DNA of 64,000 nt. Origin: Tritrichomonas musculus. Its lineage: Eukaryota; Parabasalia; Tritrichomonadida; Tritrichomonadidae. Below the pieces are notes generated by a model that had not been told where the DNA came from, ran no database searches, and saw nothing but the letters and a program-made list of their open reading frames with translations. Below, in pieces: positions 28,268 through 37,319 of the stretch (the stretch's first letter is position 1; every line of letters starts with the position of its first letter). The stretch covers positions 2,232,001 through 2,296,000 of the forward strand of contig JAPFFF010000007.1 of NCBI GenBank assembly GCA_039105265.1. The letters run 5' to 3'. Position numbers and translations under genes: made by a program.

Positions 28268-29671
28268 ATGTCGAAAACTAAATCTCTCAGAATTTATGAT
28301 AAAGAATATCCTTCATTATTGAAATACCCATTCAAATCGAAATACAAATTTGTTGAAACTGATTTACAACCTGTTTTCAAGAATAACATTGAAACAGAAC
28401 CTTTCATACCTGATTTCAAACTCAAAGCTTGTAAACAAATGTCAAAACCAAATTTCTCAAATGAACCTGGAACTTGGGAAGCTGATTTAATGTTTGTGAA
28501 TTATTTAAGTAATCCTGAACAGCCTATTGAAAAAGAACAAGGTTACCTTGTTTTGATAAATGTAAATACTCGATATCTGATTGTTGAACCAATTAAGAGC
28601 AAATCAAGAGATGATGTTGAAAAGGGATTACGAAAAATAGTTGAAAAGCATCCAAAATTTGAATTCAAAACGATTAAATGTGATGGTGAAAAAGCTTTCA
28701 TAAGTCTTGCTGGAAGAATTAGTGACCCCAATAAAATTCCTAATCGATGTATCATGTTGAAATATGATGATGGTGAACAGAGATTATTAACAAATCTTGA
28801 TGAATTAATTAATTTTTATAATAGTAATTCTGTTTTGAAAAAGGTATATTTTGATGAAATTGTTGTTGACCATAATATTGAAACTCTTAAGACTATAAAT
28901 GAATATATATCTGAAGATAATGGTTCATACGCTGATTATAATACAGAAGGGGTAAATGATTATTATATAATCAAATTTGTAATTAATTCTTCCCCTTACG
29001 CTCTCGCTCATAAAAATGTTGATTCTGTAATTAGAACTCTTAGAAATGCCTTCGGAATGGATAATCGAAGAATTGCTGATTATAATCTCATGAGACAAAT
29101 GGTGAACTTCTATAATAACACTCCTCACAATTCATTGAGATTTCGGAATTATGATTATAATGAAGATGAATTATCTGAATATCAAGGTTCTGGTTTAGTT
29201 CCACCAACAAAATGGATTTATTATTCTCCAGTTCATGTTCAAAATAATGTTGATTTGGAATGGAGATATATTCGAATGATGAAAATGAAATTGAGAAAGA
29301 TAAATGAAAAACAGAAGTTGAAAGGCTTACTTAATTACAAACGTGGAAACATTATTTTGATACATCTTGATAAAGGTAAGACTCAAAAAAAGCATGAAAA
29401 AAGGAGAAGAGTTTTCAATGAAATAGCTGAGTTCATTTGTTATCAAAACGGAAATGTTAAATGTAGATTGTTAAATCCATATCTCACATTTGATAAGACA
29501 AAGGATGGTTTAGTCCCATACGAGAAATCAGAGAAAGGTAGAATTGCCAAAACTGATGATGAGAAAGCAATTATTGAAGTCCCAATTATTTACACGAAAT
29601 ATGTTTGTGATTCTATCGAAGACTTGAACGATGATTATAAACAGTATTTCATATTAAATGTTGACAAATGA
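28268..29671 (+). CDS. retroviral-type (DDE) integrase of Polinton B
   Basis: 467 aa. The catalytic core has its first Asp in EPGTWEADLMFVNYLS, its second in FKTIKCDGEKAFISL, and the C-terminal acidic helix in AHKNVDSVIRTLRNAFG, followed by MVNFYNNTPHNSLRF. This is the arrangement of Polinton integrases related to those of LTR retroelements, which insert the element and make the 6-bp duplication. Compared with many relatives there is an extra stretch of about 80 residues between the second Asp and the last motif. The basic C-terminal region (KGLLNYKRGNIILIH) probably folds as an SH3 or chromo-like tail. It overlaps the next ORF by 14 bp. Confidence 0.88.
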   Translation: MSKTKSLRIYDKEYPSLLKYPFKSKYKFVETDLQPVFKNNIETEPFIPDFKLKACKQMSKPNFSNEPGTWEADLMFVNYLSNPEQPIEKEQGYLVLINVNTRYLIVEPIKSKSRDDVEKGLRKIVEKHPKFEFKTIKCDGEKAFISLAGRISDPNKIPNRCIMLKYDDGEQRLLTNLDELINFYNSNSVLKKVYFDEIVVDHNIETLKTINEYISEDNGSYADYNTEGVNDYYIIKFVINSSPYALAHKNVDSVIRTLRNAFGMDNRRIADYNLMRQMVNFYNNTPHNSLRFRNYDYNEDELSEYQGSGLVPPTKWIYYSPVHVQNNVDLEWRYIRMMKMKLRKINEKQKLKGLLNYKRGNIILIHLDKGKTQKKHEKRRRVFNEIAEFICYQNGNVKCRLLNPYLTFDKTKDGLVPYEKSEKGRIAKTDDEKAIIEVPIIYTKYVCDSIEDLNDDYKQYFILNVDK

Positions 29672-30035
29672 GATAAAAAAAGATGTTTACTCAATGAAGC
29701 AACCAGTTACAAAACGCTATTTTCACACTCAAGATAAAGAATTTACTTTACCAAGTGAGTTTGTATCAAGTCGAAACAAGAAATATATTGTTGTACAGTA
29801 TGTTGGAGCAATTGTTAAAGATACTCTTGTTGGTGATTTGATGGTACACTCAAATATTGTACAACAAGATGGTTATTGTGATTGTTTCATTATGTTAGCA
29901 AACAGACGTCAAACTAAATATCGAAAATATGAATTCCTTGGTCATGAACGTAATTTTAAAATTTGGTTCACAGATTTATATGGGAACTCAATTGAACCAT
30001 CTGCTTTTGTAATGAGTTGCCTATTAATCTTTTAA
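29658..30035 (+). CDS. small beta-rich conserved Polinton protein (125 aa), unknown role
   Basis: An ATG at 29658 overlaps the integrase end; the internal ATG at 29694 (MKQPVTKRYFHTQ) is an alternative. The text is beta-rich and well conserved in style (FTLPSEFVSSRNKKYIVVQY, GDLMVHSNIVQQDGYCD, YEFLGHERNFKIWFTD). It could be a single jelly-roll minor capsid protein given its size and strand-rich pattern, but that is inference. The same strand and overlap suggest translation coupled to the integrase or a shared transcript. Confidence 0.65.
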   Translation: MLTNEIKKDVYSMKQPVTKRYFHTQDKEFTLPSEFVSSRNKKYIVVQYVGAIVKDTLVGDLMVHSNIVQQDGYCDCFIMLANRRQTKYRKYEFLGHERNFKIWFTDLYGNSIEPSAFVMSCLLIF

Positions 30036-30105
30036 ATAGGTTTTTTTTTGTTTGCCAGGCATCAAATAGCCATTTAGGCCTTATTATTTTTGTTCCAAAT
30101 GAAAA

Positions 30106-31281
30106 ATGATACGTAAATCAAAGGATAAAAATAAAGAAGTATTAACAGCAGAACAAGAATCTAATTTAATTGATAAGGATGCTATTATTCTAGATAGAAC
30201 TCACACCTTATATTCATATATTGATAAAAAAGATAAGAAAGTTTACTTCTATTTGAGTAGTAATTATCAAGATTTATTTGTTTTTATGGAAGGTGATAAT
30301 ATATTGTTAAATTTACCTAAGAAAGTTGATATGAATACAAAAATGAACATCTTAGATAATAAACGTCCTTATTTAAAAAGAAAATTTGTCATTTCTATTG
30401 AAATTGGTTCCAAAATTGGAAATACGGATATTAAATTTGTTGAAAGATGGTTTGATGAACTAAATAAATCATATATTGTATTAATGGAAGATTGTGGATA
30501 TAAATATGCTATTAAAGAAACAAATAATTTCTGTTTTGAATTAGATTCCGAAGGAGATGTAAATAGAAAAATCAAACCACTTCCGTTACACATATTTCTT
30601 TGTTTCAAACCTGAAACTTTTATGAATGAATGGAATCGTGTTGAATTACGAAATTTGGATGAGGAAGCTGATTTAAAAAAATTTAAATATGAATTTCAAA
30701 ATTGGCATTACCATTTTCCTGTTATTAATGTATTTAAATCTAATTATGTAAGTCCATTATTAAAAGTCCATTTTAATGAAACTCCTGAAAGCCTTGAACC
30801 ATTAATGGATATTTCAGAAAATGATAATGATGGTAAATATGAAACAAGTAATGTCGATATCAATAATAAATATGATTATGATGAAATAAGACCTAAAAAA
30901 ATAAATCCTCCAGTTCCATCTATGTTACAAGGTTTGGATAAAGAAGTCGAGAGTACGACTACAATGAAACCAGATGTTGAGACATTACCGAGCTCTATTT
31001 TCAGCAATGTATCGACCTCAAATACATGGATGAAACCTCAAAGCTCTGTACAACAAAATCCTAATAACTTTAGTCCAATGAATTACTTTCAACCCACAAC
31101 ATTTAATATGCCAACAGGTACTAATTTTAATTTTAATGCAGAGCCAAAAAAATCATCTTTAACCAGTGAAACAAATAATGCAACCAATGGAAACTTACCA
31201 AAGATTAATGAGAGTAAGTCAGAAAACAAACCAAAAACACATATATCAACTTTCAGATTACCAAAAAATAAAACAGATTAA
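30106..31281 (+). CDS. unknown 391-aa protein of Polinton B
   Basis: Residues 1-220 look folded (LYSYIDKKDKKVYFYLSSNY, FVERWFDELNKSYIVLMEDC). Residues 225-391 are low-complexity, rich in Asn/Ser/Pro/Thr, and probably disordered (FNMPTGTNFNFNAEPKKSS). I do not recognise a family. A T9 run lies in the 70-bp gap before it. It is convergent with the 843-aa gene, 8 bp apart. Confidence 0.65.
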   Translation: MIRKSKDKNKEVLTAEQESNLIDKDAIILDRTHTLYSYIDKKDKKVYFYLSSNYQDLFVFMEGDNILLNLPKKVDMNTKMNILDNKRPYLKRKFVISIEIGSKIGNTDIKFVERWFDELNKSYIVLMEDCGYKYAIKETNNFCFELDSEGDVNRKIKPLPLHIFLCFKPETFMNEWNRVELRNLDEEADLKKFKYEFQNWHYHFPVINVFKSNYVSPLLKVHFNETPESLEPLMDISENDNDGKYETSNVDINNKYDYDEIRPKKINPPVPSMLQGLDKEVESTTTMKPDVETLPSSIFSNVSTSNTWMKPQSSVQQNPNNFSPMNYFQPTTFNMPTGTNFNFNAEPKKSSLTSETNNATNGNLPKINESKSENKPKTHISTFRLPKNKTD

Positions 31282-31289
31282 ATATTTTT

Positions 31290-33821
31290 TTATGCTTCAT
31301 TTTCATCTTCAGATTCATCGGATTCAACTTTAACATTAGCTAGTTTTTCATCAGTTCTTGATTTAATATATGTTTTGTCGCGATAATTATCATACATTGA
31401 TTTATACAAATTTTTAACTTCAATGTAATTTCCGCCAACTTTCGAATTAATATGTTTATCAATATTTGAACCAAAGTGTTCTCGTAATTGTTTCTTTTCT
31501 TCTTTAGTTACTTTATTTTCCAATATGTTCTGTACTAATTTTGTAAATCGGTCTTTCTTTGCTTCTGTATATCCAAGTCCAACGTTAATTATCAGTACAA
31601 TTGTTAGGGATAATATTTCTCCTAATCGTTCTGATATTTCAGCTTCACCATTTATTTCACCGCCAATTGGGATAACATCTTTCATATTAGTATTATAATC
31701 TTCTTGAATCATAAGACCTAATTCAGAATTTACTGCTTTTGAGTGTACTTTTTTATATTTAACCCATTCATTCCAATCATTGCATTCATGTGATTTCATT
31801 ACTTGCAATTCATATTGTAAAATAAATACAGCGGTACATATTTTTAAATAACTGAATATACCCTTCAATGGTTCCATAAATTGATAATCTACACGTTTTC
31901 CATCAATTTCAACTTCACCTCCAAACATATTAAAGAGTGCTAATTGCCATATTTTTGAAAAGATTGAACTCCATAATCCTCTTGCATTAAGTTTGGTGCT
32001 GACTTTGGGTTTAGATAAACCAACCTTCTGATAAGCATTAACTGCTTTAATGAAATCTCCATCATATTTAACATCGATTTTACCAGCATCCCATTGTTTT
32101 TGTTTATAATTCCATGTTTTAGTAGTACCAGTAAGATTTTTCATCCATACTTCAAATGGTTCTATTTTTTTATTTTGTTCTGCAGCTTTAATGCGTTCGG
32201 TTTGCCATAATTTCTTATAGGGGTCTGCTTTAACAAGACGGAATCCATTAATTATAACAGGTTTACCACGAGTGTCAACAATAACGATGTCCTCTACTTT
32301 GTCGCCATTTAAGTCACAAATTGGATTACCAAGAGGGTCTTTAGTGTCTCTCCTTGCAGGAATTAATCGATATAATGGATATCCATTTTTATCAAATTTC
32401 TTCTTACAATAGGCTTCTGCGCCATCTCTTGTAGCACATTTTGGAGAGAATTTAATACGATAATTACCATTAATAAGAATATCAAATAATTCCCCTCGGA
32501 ATTTACTAACATCAATACTTTGTTTATTTTCGAAAATGTATAAGTCATTTAAACGTTTTTGTGAAGCTTCAAATGTTTTACCAGCACGTTTACCAGTTGG
32601 GACAGACTGCATATAATTGCTTTTGAATTCAGCAGTATCGATTGGCGATACACCTTCTGGTGCTGCAATATCAACATTAAATAAATCATCATAGTTTTCA
32701 GAACTAAGTACAGGTTTTTTAGATGGTGATTTAAATACAGGCTTTGACATTGATTTAGGAATGGAAAAATATTCATTATCAACATTATTATCGTCAGAAC
32801 TTTGTGAATCACTATTCATGTTAAATAATATTTCTCGGTCACCATTTTCTATAATATACTTTATTAATTGTTTGAGCTTCTTTTTGTTTTTAGGCTCAGT
32901 TGTTTCTTCAAATATGTTTGTTTCACGTATTGCATCATGTAATTGTAATACAAGTTTTTTTACTCTGATGTCAGAATCATCTTTGGGATTTATAGCTCGA
33001 TTATAATAACCATAAAGGTTTTCAGCAGTAAATTCATCGTTTAATAACCCAAATTTCTTAAGTTGATTAGCATCAATTGTAGAAGATTTATTGTAAGCAT
33101 CTAATAATTGTTGACCTTCTTGATTAGATTCTGCTATCTTTCTCATTGTTTCAATATTGGTTTTCCTTCTAATATTCTCAAATTGCAATAGGTTATTTAT
33201 ATTATCTGATACCTCATTGTTTTTATGTGAGTCTATATTATTTGTCAATGATTTGACAAGTGATTGAATCTGTGCGGTATCTTTTTTATTGAATACTGAA
33301 TACTTCTCTGAGTCATCAGCAATACGATAAAATAATTGTAAAGCATTAATATGATTACTATCAAGTATAACTAAATCATTAAGTGATTCAATATCTTTAT
33401 TAAGTCGATTTCTGAAATAATGGTCTGCTAAATCGGGCTCCTCCTCCTCTTCAACTTGTGGAATGGAAACAGGTTTTTCTTCCTCCGCTTGTCGGAGGCT
33501 GCGAGAGCCCGCAGCTTTATTTTTCAGATAGTTGGTTAAATCAATAAAGTAATTCGCTTTTGAATCAAGTATTTTAGCTAATTCATTTTTTTGTCTTGAA
33601 GTTCCTTTAGGCTTTGCGTTATATTTATCAAGCATATCTTTTAAATTTGTTTTTACATCTTTGACATAGTTACGAGGATTCTTAAGATACTCAATAATAT
33701 TACCAATAATTGTTGTTATTTGTGTTAACTTACTATTTTGGAACATGAATATGAGCATATCTTGATAGTCCCCTTTTTTTACTTCGTTTAGTATGAAATC
33801 TTCGTTTATGTTTGTTATCAT
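31290..33821 (-). CDS. large 843-aa virion-type protein of Polinton B, unknown
   Basis: The N-terminal 400 residues are mainly helical. At about residues 98-112 an in-frame GC-rich palindrome codes KAAGSRSLRQAEEEK. Around 500-530 is a calcium-loop-like DLNGDKVEDIVIVDTRG followed by VIINGFRLVKADPYKKLW, a pattern also seen in structural proteins of other large DNA elements. The remainder has GLWSSIFSKIWQLALFNMFG and a helical C-terminus ending in an acidic DESEDENEA tail. I cannot name the family. Size and position beside the fibre gene suggest a structural part (inference). It is divergent from the fibre gene, with 14 bp between starts. Confidence 0.7.
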   Translation of the reverse strand: MITNINEDFILNEVKKGDYQDMLIFMFQNSKLTQITTIIGNIIEYLKNPRNYVKDVKTNLKDMLDKYNAKPKGTSRQKNELAKILDSKANYFIDLTNYLKNKAAGSRSLRQAEEEKPVSIPQVEEEEEPDLADHYFRNRLNKDIESLNDLVILDSNHINALQLFYRIADDSEKYSVFNKKDTAQIQSLVKSLTNNIDSHKNNEVSDNINNLLQFENIRRKTNIETMRKIAESNQEGQQLLDAYNKSSTIDANQLKKFGLLNDEFTAENLYGYYNRAINPKDDSDIRVKKLVLQLHDAIRETNIFEETTEPKNKKKLKQLIKYIIENGDREILFNMNSDSQSSDDNNVDNEYFSIPKSMSKPVFKSPSKKPVLSSENYDDLFNVDIAAPEGVSPIDTAEFKSNYMQSVPTGKRAGKTFEASQKRLNDLYIFENKQSIDVSKFRGELFDILINGNYRIKFSPKCATRDGAEAYCKKKFDKNGYPLYRLIPARRDTKDPLGNPICDLNGDKVEDIVIVDTRGKPVIINGFRLVKADPYKKLWQTERIKAAEQNKKIEPFEVWMKNLTGTTKTWNYKQKQWDAGKIDVKYDGDFIKAVNAYQKVGLSKPKVSTKLNARGLWSSIFSKIWQLALFNMFGGEVEIDGKRVDYQFMEPLKGIFSYLKICTAVFILQYELQVMKSHECNDWNEWVKYKKVHSKAVNSELGLMIQEDYNTNMKDVIPIGGEINGEAEISERLGEILSLTIVLIINVGLGYTEAKKDRFTKLVQNILENKVTKEEKKQLREHFGSNIDKHINSKVGGNYIEVKNLYKSMYDNYRDKTYIKSRTDEKLANVKVESDESEDENEA
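33482..33514. repeat. in-frame double GC-rich hairpin
   Basis: CCTCCG-CTTGT-CGGAGG (33482-33498) is followed at once by CTGCG-AGAGCC-CGCAG (33499-33514). Both stems are perfect, in a GC-rich island inside an AT-rich gene, and the reading frame stays open. Confidence 0.9.
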
Positions 33822-33835
33822 TTATTATTCCCAAA

Positions 33836-36568
33836 ATGTTCACGATAGAACAAGCGGGTACTATAAAAAAAGTAAATACAATTGATGAATTGATAATAGA
33901 ATATATCAAGAAATATGCTTGTACACATTTGTGTCCGGGAACCAATGGTTCCTGCCAATGCAATAACGGAAATAATTTAGGGTCAAGCTTGAATACTGAG
34001 GAATTGAAAGAATTATTAAAACCATATGCGAAAACAACTGATTTATTCGATTATTTGAAAACAGAGGAATTCAATAAAGAATTATTAAAGTATGCTAGTA
34101 GTGAAGAAATTGAAAACGCTGTTAATACATTACGTGATTACGTTGTTAACAACTTTGCATTATCAACTGACATACCTGAAATACCTACAGATTTGGTTAA
34201 TGAATCTGCTTTGACAACTGCTTTGGAACCATATGCAAAGCTTACGAACTTAAGTGAGTACGCGAAGACTCAGGACTTGCCAGATATGACATTGTATGCA
34301 AAAAAAGAAGACATTCCAGAACCTGTTGATTTGACAAATTATGCTTTAACAACAGATATGACCCTTGCTATTGAGCAAGTGAAAAGCGATATCCCAGAGA
34401 TTATTGAGGGTCAAACAACAATTCAATTTGAAATCGTCAATAATACAATTCCTGATTTAGAGTACAACACATATCATGAACTGATTGAGCAATATGGGTT
34501 GGATATTGTATCATCAGACAGTTTCTATACGGCCCATTATGTTCACGCAGACTATTCGTACAATGACGATGATGATAATCTACCCTCTCAGATACTGCGT
34601 ATCGACGGAAGTAGTTCTGGTCTTTGGATACTGTATCACAGCCATGAATTAATCAATCCAGGAACTGGTGATACACCAGAAATATTATCATGTTCAATAA
34701 CCAAAACTATCGAACCAACAGACAAAAACGCTTATTCGGCTAGATATGTGTCAAACAATTATGCATTGAAAACAGATATCCCAGAACCAGTTGACTTGAC
34801 ACCATATTATTCTAGTGCACAAGCTGATGAGAAGTTTGTTGATGAAGATGAATTGGCTTATGAATTAGATAAGTATGCATTGAAAACAGATATACCAACA
34901 ATTCCAACTGATTTGATTAATGAATCTGCACTGAGTACCGCACTATATGGCACTGAATTGAATATTGAATATCCAGCAAAATTATCTGAGGGTGTATATA
35001 TTACCCCTAAGCTACCCAATGCTGGAGTTCATTTGGTATTTGATGTTAATTGGGGAGATAATCAAGATGATGATATTATGCATATTGATGTAATATTTAA
35101 ACCAAATGGCTCTACTAACACTTATGATAGCATGGACAGATATGATAGCAATGGTAAACGCATTGATAGAATAATATGGCGTCATGATGATGGACAAATT
35201 GTATATGTATCGTATATTGCAGCACATAGAAATAATAATCCTATAGCATATAATTTCATTAGAGCACAAATCGAATCGCCATTTATCAAAGACTCGAATG
35301 TTGTTGATGAAAGTCCAGAACGATTCACAATTCAATGTGCGCAGAATGATAGTGGTTGTGCAATCCCAGATGAATATATAAGAAGGGTATTAACAACCAA
35401 AAATATTATCGTGAAGTTCAAACGAAATGCCGAAGATGCATCATATGAAGAAGCCGAATATACGTATTCTGGTCGAAAGGGTGCAAATCTCATATACAAA
35501 TCAACCGGGGATGAATCAACCGGGGAAGAATCAATAGATATTCGTGTAGGTACACGTGTCGTCTCATTGAGAGCTGAAGACGATACACTGACCAATATAT
35601 ATGATGCGTCTATCACACTAATCCGCCACCGACCTGTGAACAATGATATGATTACTTCGGTGAAATATGTGACTGATAACTTTGCATTGAAGTCAAACGT
35701 CATAACAGAAGAACAACTAATAAAAAAATGTGCTATTGATTGCGGACCGATTACAGAGGGCGGTGAAATATCAATTCATTATCTAAAACTTGAAGATAAG
35801 GTAATTAAACTGGAATACATAGTAGGTGATTATGCGCTATGTTTGGAAATAAGAATATTATTCTATGATACAACTGGAAATCCTCATAACATTGTTCTTG
35901 TATTACATCAAAGAACTGTGTATTTCGACAATTTCAAATTCCCATTCTATTATGAAGACACTGTTGATATAGCATCAGGAAGACCCCTGACATATAATTT
36001 CCCAATAGGCGGATATTCTTGGACAACTACTCAGGAATTATTAGATGCTAAACAAATATATTCAAGATGCATCATGTCCCGAGGTTATTTAGCAAAATAT
36101 AAGGCTGCTATTTACGGTGCACAATCAAACACAACAATCACACATTACTCGCCGATTGAATCATCAATGAACTCTGTTAGTGATTTCGTTGTTGGTTCTC
36201 CTGTGTATATGACAGGTAAGGTTTACAAACATGTTGGTGATGAATGGATACCATCAACAGCTGATGATACAACTGATTGTATTTGTAGTGTCAAGACTTC
36301 AGGAACATGGAAAGAGTATGTCGGTATATGTGTGAGAATCGATGACAAAAATAAATGTATCACATTTGCAAGTCATGGTGATTATCTTGTGAAAGTAAAT
36401 GATTCATCATGTTATGGTATCGGGGATGAGGTGTTTATCGATAATGAAGACAATAAGCTGAAAGTTCTTTCAGGAGAGACAGCGATAACATCAAAAATAA
36501 AACGCATGACTGTCGGAATCATAACTGCAATAATAGATAATAAAACACTTGCATGCTTTAAGGTATAA
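33836..36568 (+). CDS. fibre-like attachment protein of Polinton B (910 aa)
   Basis: Starts MFTIEQAGTIKKVNTIDELI (the frame is open slightly upstream without an ATG). A Cys cluster (CTHLCPGTNGSCQCNNG) is followed by shaft-type repeats: FALSTDIPEIPTDLVNESAL, YAKKEDIPEPVDLTNYAL, YALKTDIPEPVDLTPYY and YALKTDIPTIPTDLINESAL. Similar Tyr-Ala-x-x-x-D repeats build trimeric phage tail-fibre shafts. Beta-rich domains interrupt the shaft (residues about 210-300 and 380-600). The last 130 residues (VGSPVYMTGKVYKHVGDEW ... YGIGDEVFIDNEDNKLKV) resemble small beta-barrel capsid-decoration domains (inference). It is probably the host-binding spike, by analogy with adenovirus fibre. Confidence 0.7.
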   Translation: MFTIEQAGTIKKVNTIDELIIEYIKKYACTHLCPGTNGSCQCNNGNNLGSSLNTEELKELLKPYAKTTDLFDYLKTEEFNKELLKYASSEEIENAVNTLRDYVVNNFALSTDIPEIPTDLVNESALTTALEPYAKLTNLSEYAKTQDLPDMTLYAKKEDIPEPVDLTNYALTTDMTLAIEQVKSDIPEIIEGQTTIQFEIVNNTIPDLEYNTYHELIEQYGLDIVSSDSFYTAHYVHADYSYNDDDDNLPSQILRIDGSSSGLWILYHSHELINPGTGDTPEILSCSITKTIEPTDKNAYSARYVSNNYALKTDIPEPVDLTPYYSSAQADEKFVDEDELAYELDKYALKTDIPTIPTDLINESALSTALYGTELNIEYPAKLSEGVYITPKLPNAGVHLVFDVNWGDNQDDDIMHIDVIFKPNGSTNTYDSMDRYDSNGKRIDRIIWRHDDGQIVYVSYIAAHRNNNPIAYNFIRAQIESPFIKDSNVVDESPERFTIQCAQNDSGCAIPDEYIRRVLTTKNIIVKFKRNAEDASYEEAEYTYSGRKGANLIYKSTGDESTGEESIDIRVGTRVVSLRAEDDTLTNIYDASITLIRHRPVNNDMITSVKYVTDNFALKSNVITEEQLIKKCAIDCGPITEGGEISIHYLKLEDKVIKLEYIVGDYALCLEIRILFYDTTGNPHNIVLVLHQRTVYFDNFKFPFYYEDTVDIASGRPLTYNFPIGGYSWTTTQELLDAKQIYSRCIMSRGYLAKYKAAIYGAQSNTTITHYSPIESSMNSVSDFVVGSPVYMTGKVYKHVGDEWIPSTADDTTDCICSVKTSGTWKEYVGICVRIDDKNKCITFASHGDYLVKVNDSSCYGIGDEVFIDNEDNKLKVLSGETAITSKIKRMTVGIITAIIDNKTLACFKV

Positions 36569-36593
36569 ATAGTATAAAAAAATTTTTTTTAGC

Positions 36594-36995
36594 TTAATTG
36601 TTGGATGAGATTATTTGAATCAGCTTTCCCGTCATGTATAACGATAAATTGATATTTAATTGTTCACGAATTAGATTCTGAAGGAATTGAATTCGATTAG
36701 ACCTTGGTTGATTCATAATTGTTTCTTTATGGTCAGAAGCAAATTGAAGAACTTGGTCTCTCTGTTCATCATTAAGGAATTTGGATTTGTTTAATGGAAA
36801 TGAACGATTTGTTCTTCTTCGTATAGGATTTAATTCATTTGATTGTTCAGTTGATTCAGTTGATGGTTCGACACTTTGTGCCTCAGATTCAGTTGGTTGT
36901 TCAATTTGTGTTTCATTTGATATATTATTTAATTGTTCGAATTCGGTTTTCAAAGCAAGTAATTCAGAAATGATATGGTCGATGCGTTGTTGCAT
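36594..36995 (-). CDS. unknown 133-aa protein of Polinton B
   Basis: An N-terminal coiled coil (MQQRIDHIISELLALKTEFE), then a Gln/Glu/Ser-rich disordered middle with a TESxxQSxEPSTEST pattern, then a basic Arg patch (IRRRTNRSFPLNKSKF) and a helical C-terminal domain of about 60 residues (VLQFASDHKETIMNQPRSNR). The layout, a short basic domain on a flexible stalk, would suit DNA or partner binding. The family is not recognised. It is the last gene before the right inverted repeat, 36 bp away, and is convergent with the fibre gene. Confidence 0.6.
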   Translation of the reverse strand: MQQRIDHIISELLALKTEFEQLNNISNETQIEQPTESEAQSVEPSTESTEQSNELNPIRRRTNRSFPLNKSKFLNDEQRDQVLQFASDHKETIMNQPRSNRIQFLQNLIREQLNINLSLYMTGKLIQIISSNN

Positions 36996-37030
36996 TTTTT
37001 AAATAAGATAAAAAAAAACAAATTCTTAAT

Positions 37031-37298
37031 TTAAAATTTTATAACTTGTTCTCAGAATCACTCTGGAGCCCTTATTTAAATTTTAAATCCCAAATTAACT
37101 TTGAAATAAATTTTAAAATGAGTGTTTAGCGCTTTATGACAGGCCTTGTTCTACAACAGATTATGGAGGCTAATTAAAATTTAAACCCTGTGGATAAGTT
37201 TTTCGTTAATTTTTAAAATGAGGTTTTGAGCTTGGTTCCTGGTATTGGGAGACCTGGAAAAATTATTCGACCACCAATACGCACATACATATACTACT
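37031..37298. repeat. right terminal inverted repeat of Polinton B
   Basis: Starts TTAAAATTTTATAACTTG and ends ACATACATATACTACT. It is the exact inverse of the left arm, and identity stops sharply at 37031. The right target duplication GGGGTT (37299-37304) follows. Confidence 0.97.
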
Positions 37299-37319
37299 GG
37301 GGTTTTACTCTAGACTATA

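Larger units (their letters stand above)
13098..37298. mobile_element. Polinton/Maverick element B, 24.2 kb, both ends present
   Basis: It is bounded by 268-bp inverted repeats (13098-13365 and 37031-37298) that I read as identical along their whole length, and flanked by the 6-bp duplication GGGGTT (13092-13097 and 37299-37304). Polintons characteristically make 6-bp duplications. Parts in order: PolB, KilA-N protein, HNH protein, unknown, A32-like ATPase, small membrane and coiled-coil proteins, pVI-like protein, double-jelly-roll capsid protein, retroviral-type integrase, several unknowns, a fibre-like protein and a helical protein. I recognise no protease here, unlike element A. Identical ends indicate a young insertion. 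It is a fossil with about one evident break, an insertion within the PolB region. Its insertion target was the right inverted repeat of the C-rich MITE-like element. Confidence 0.97.
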
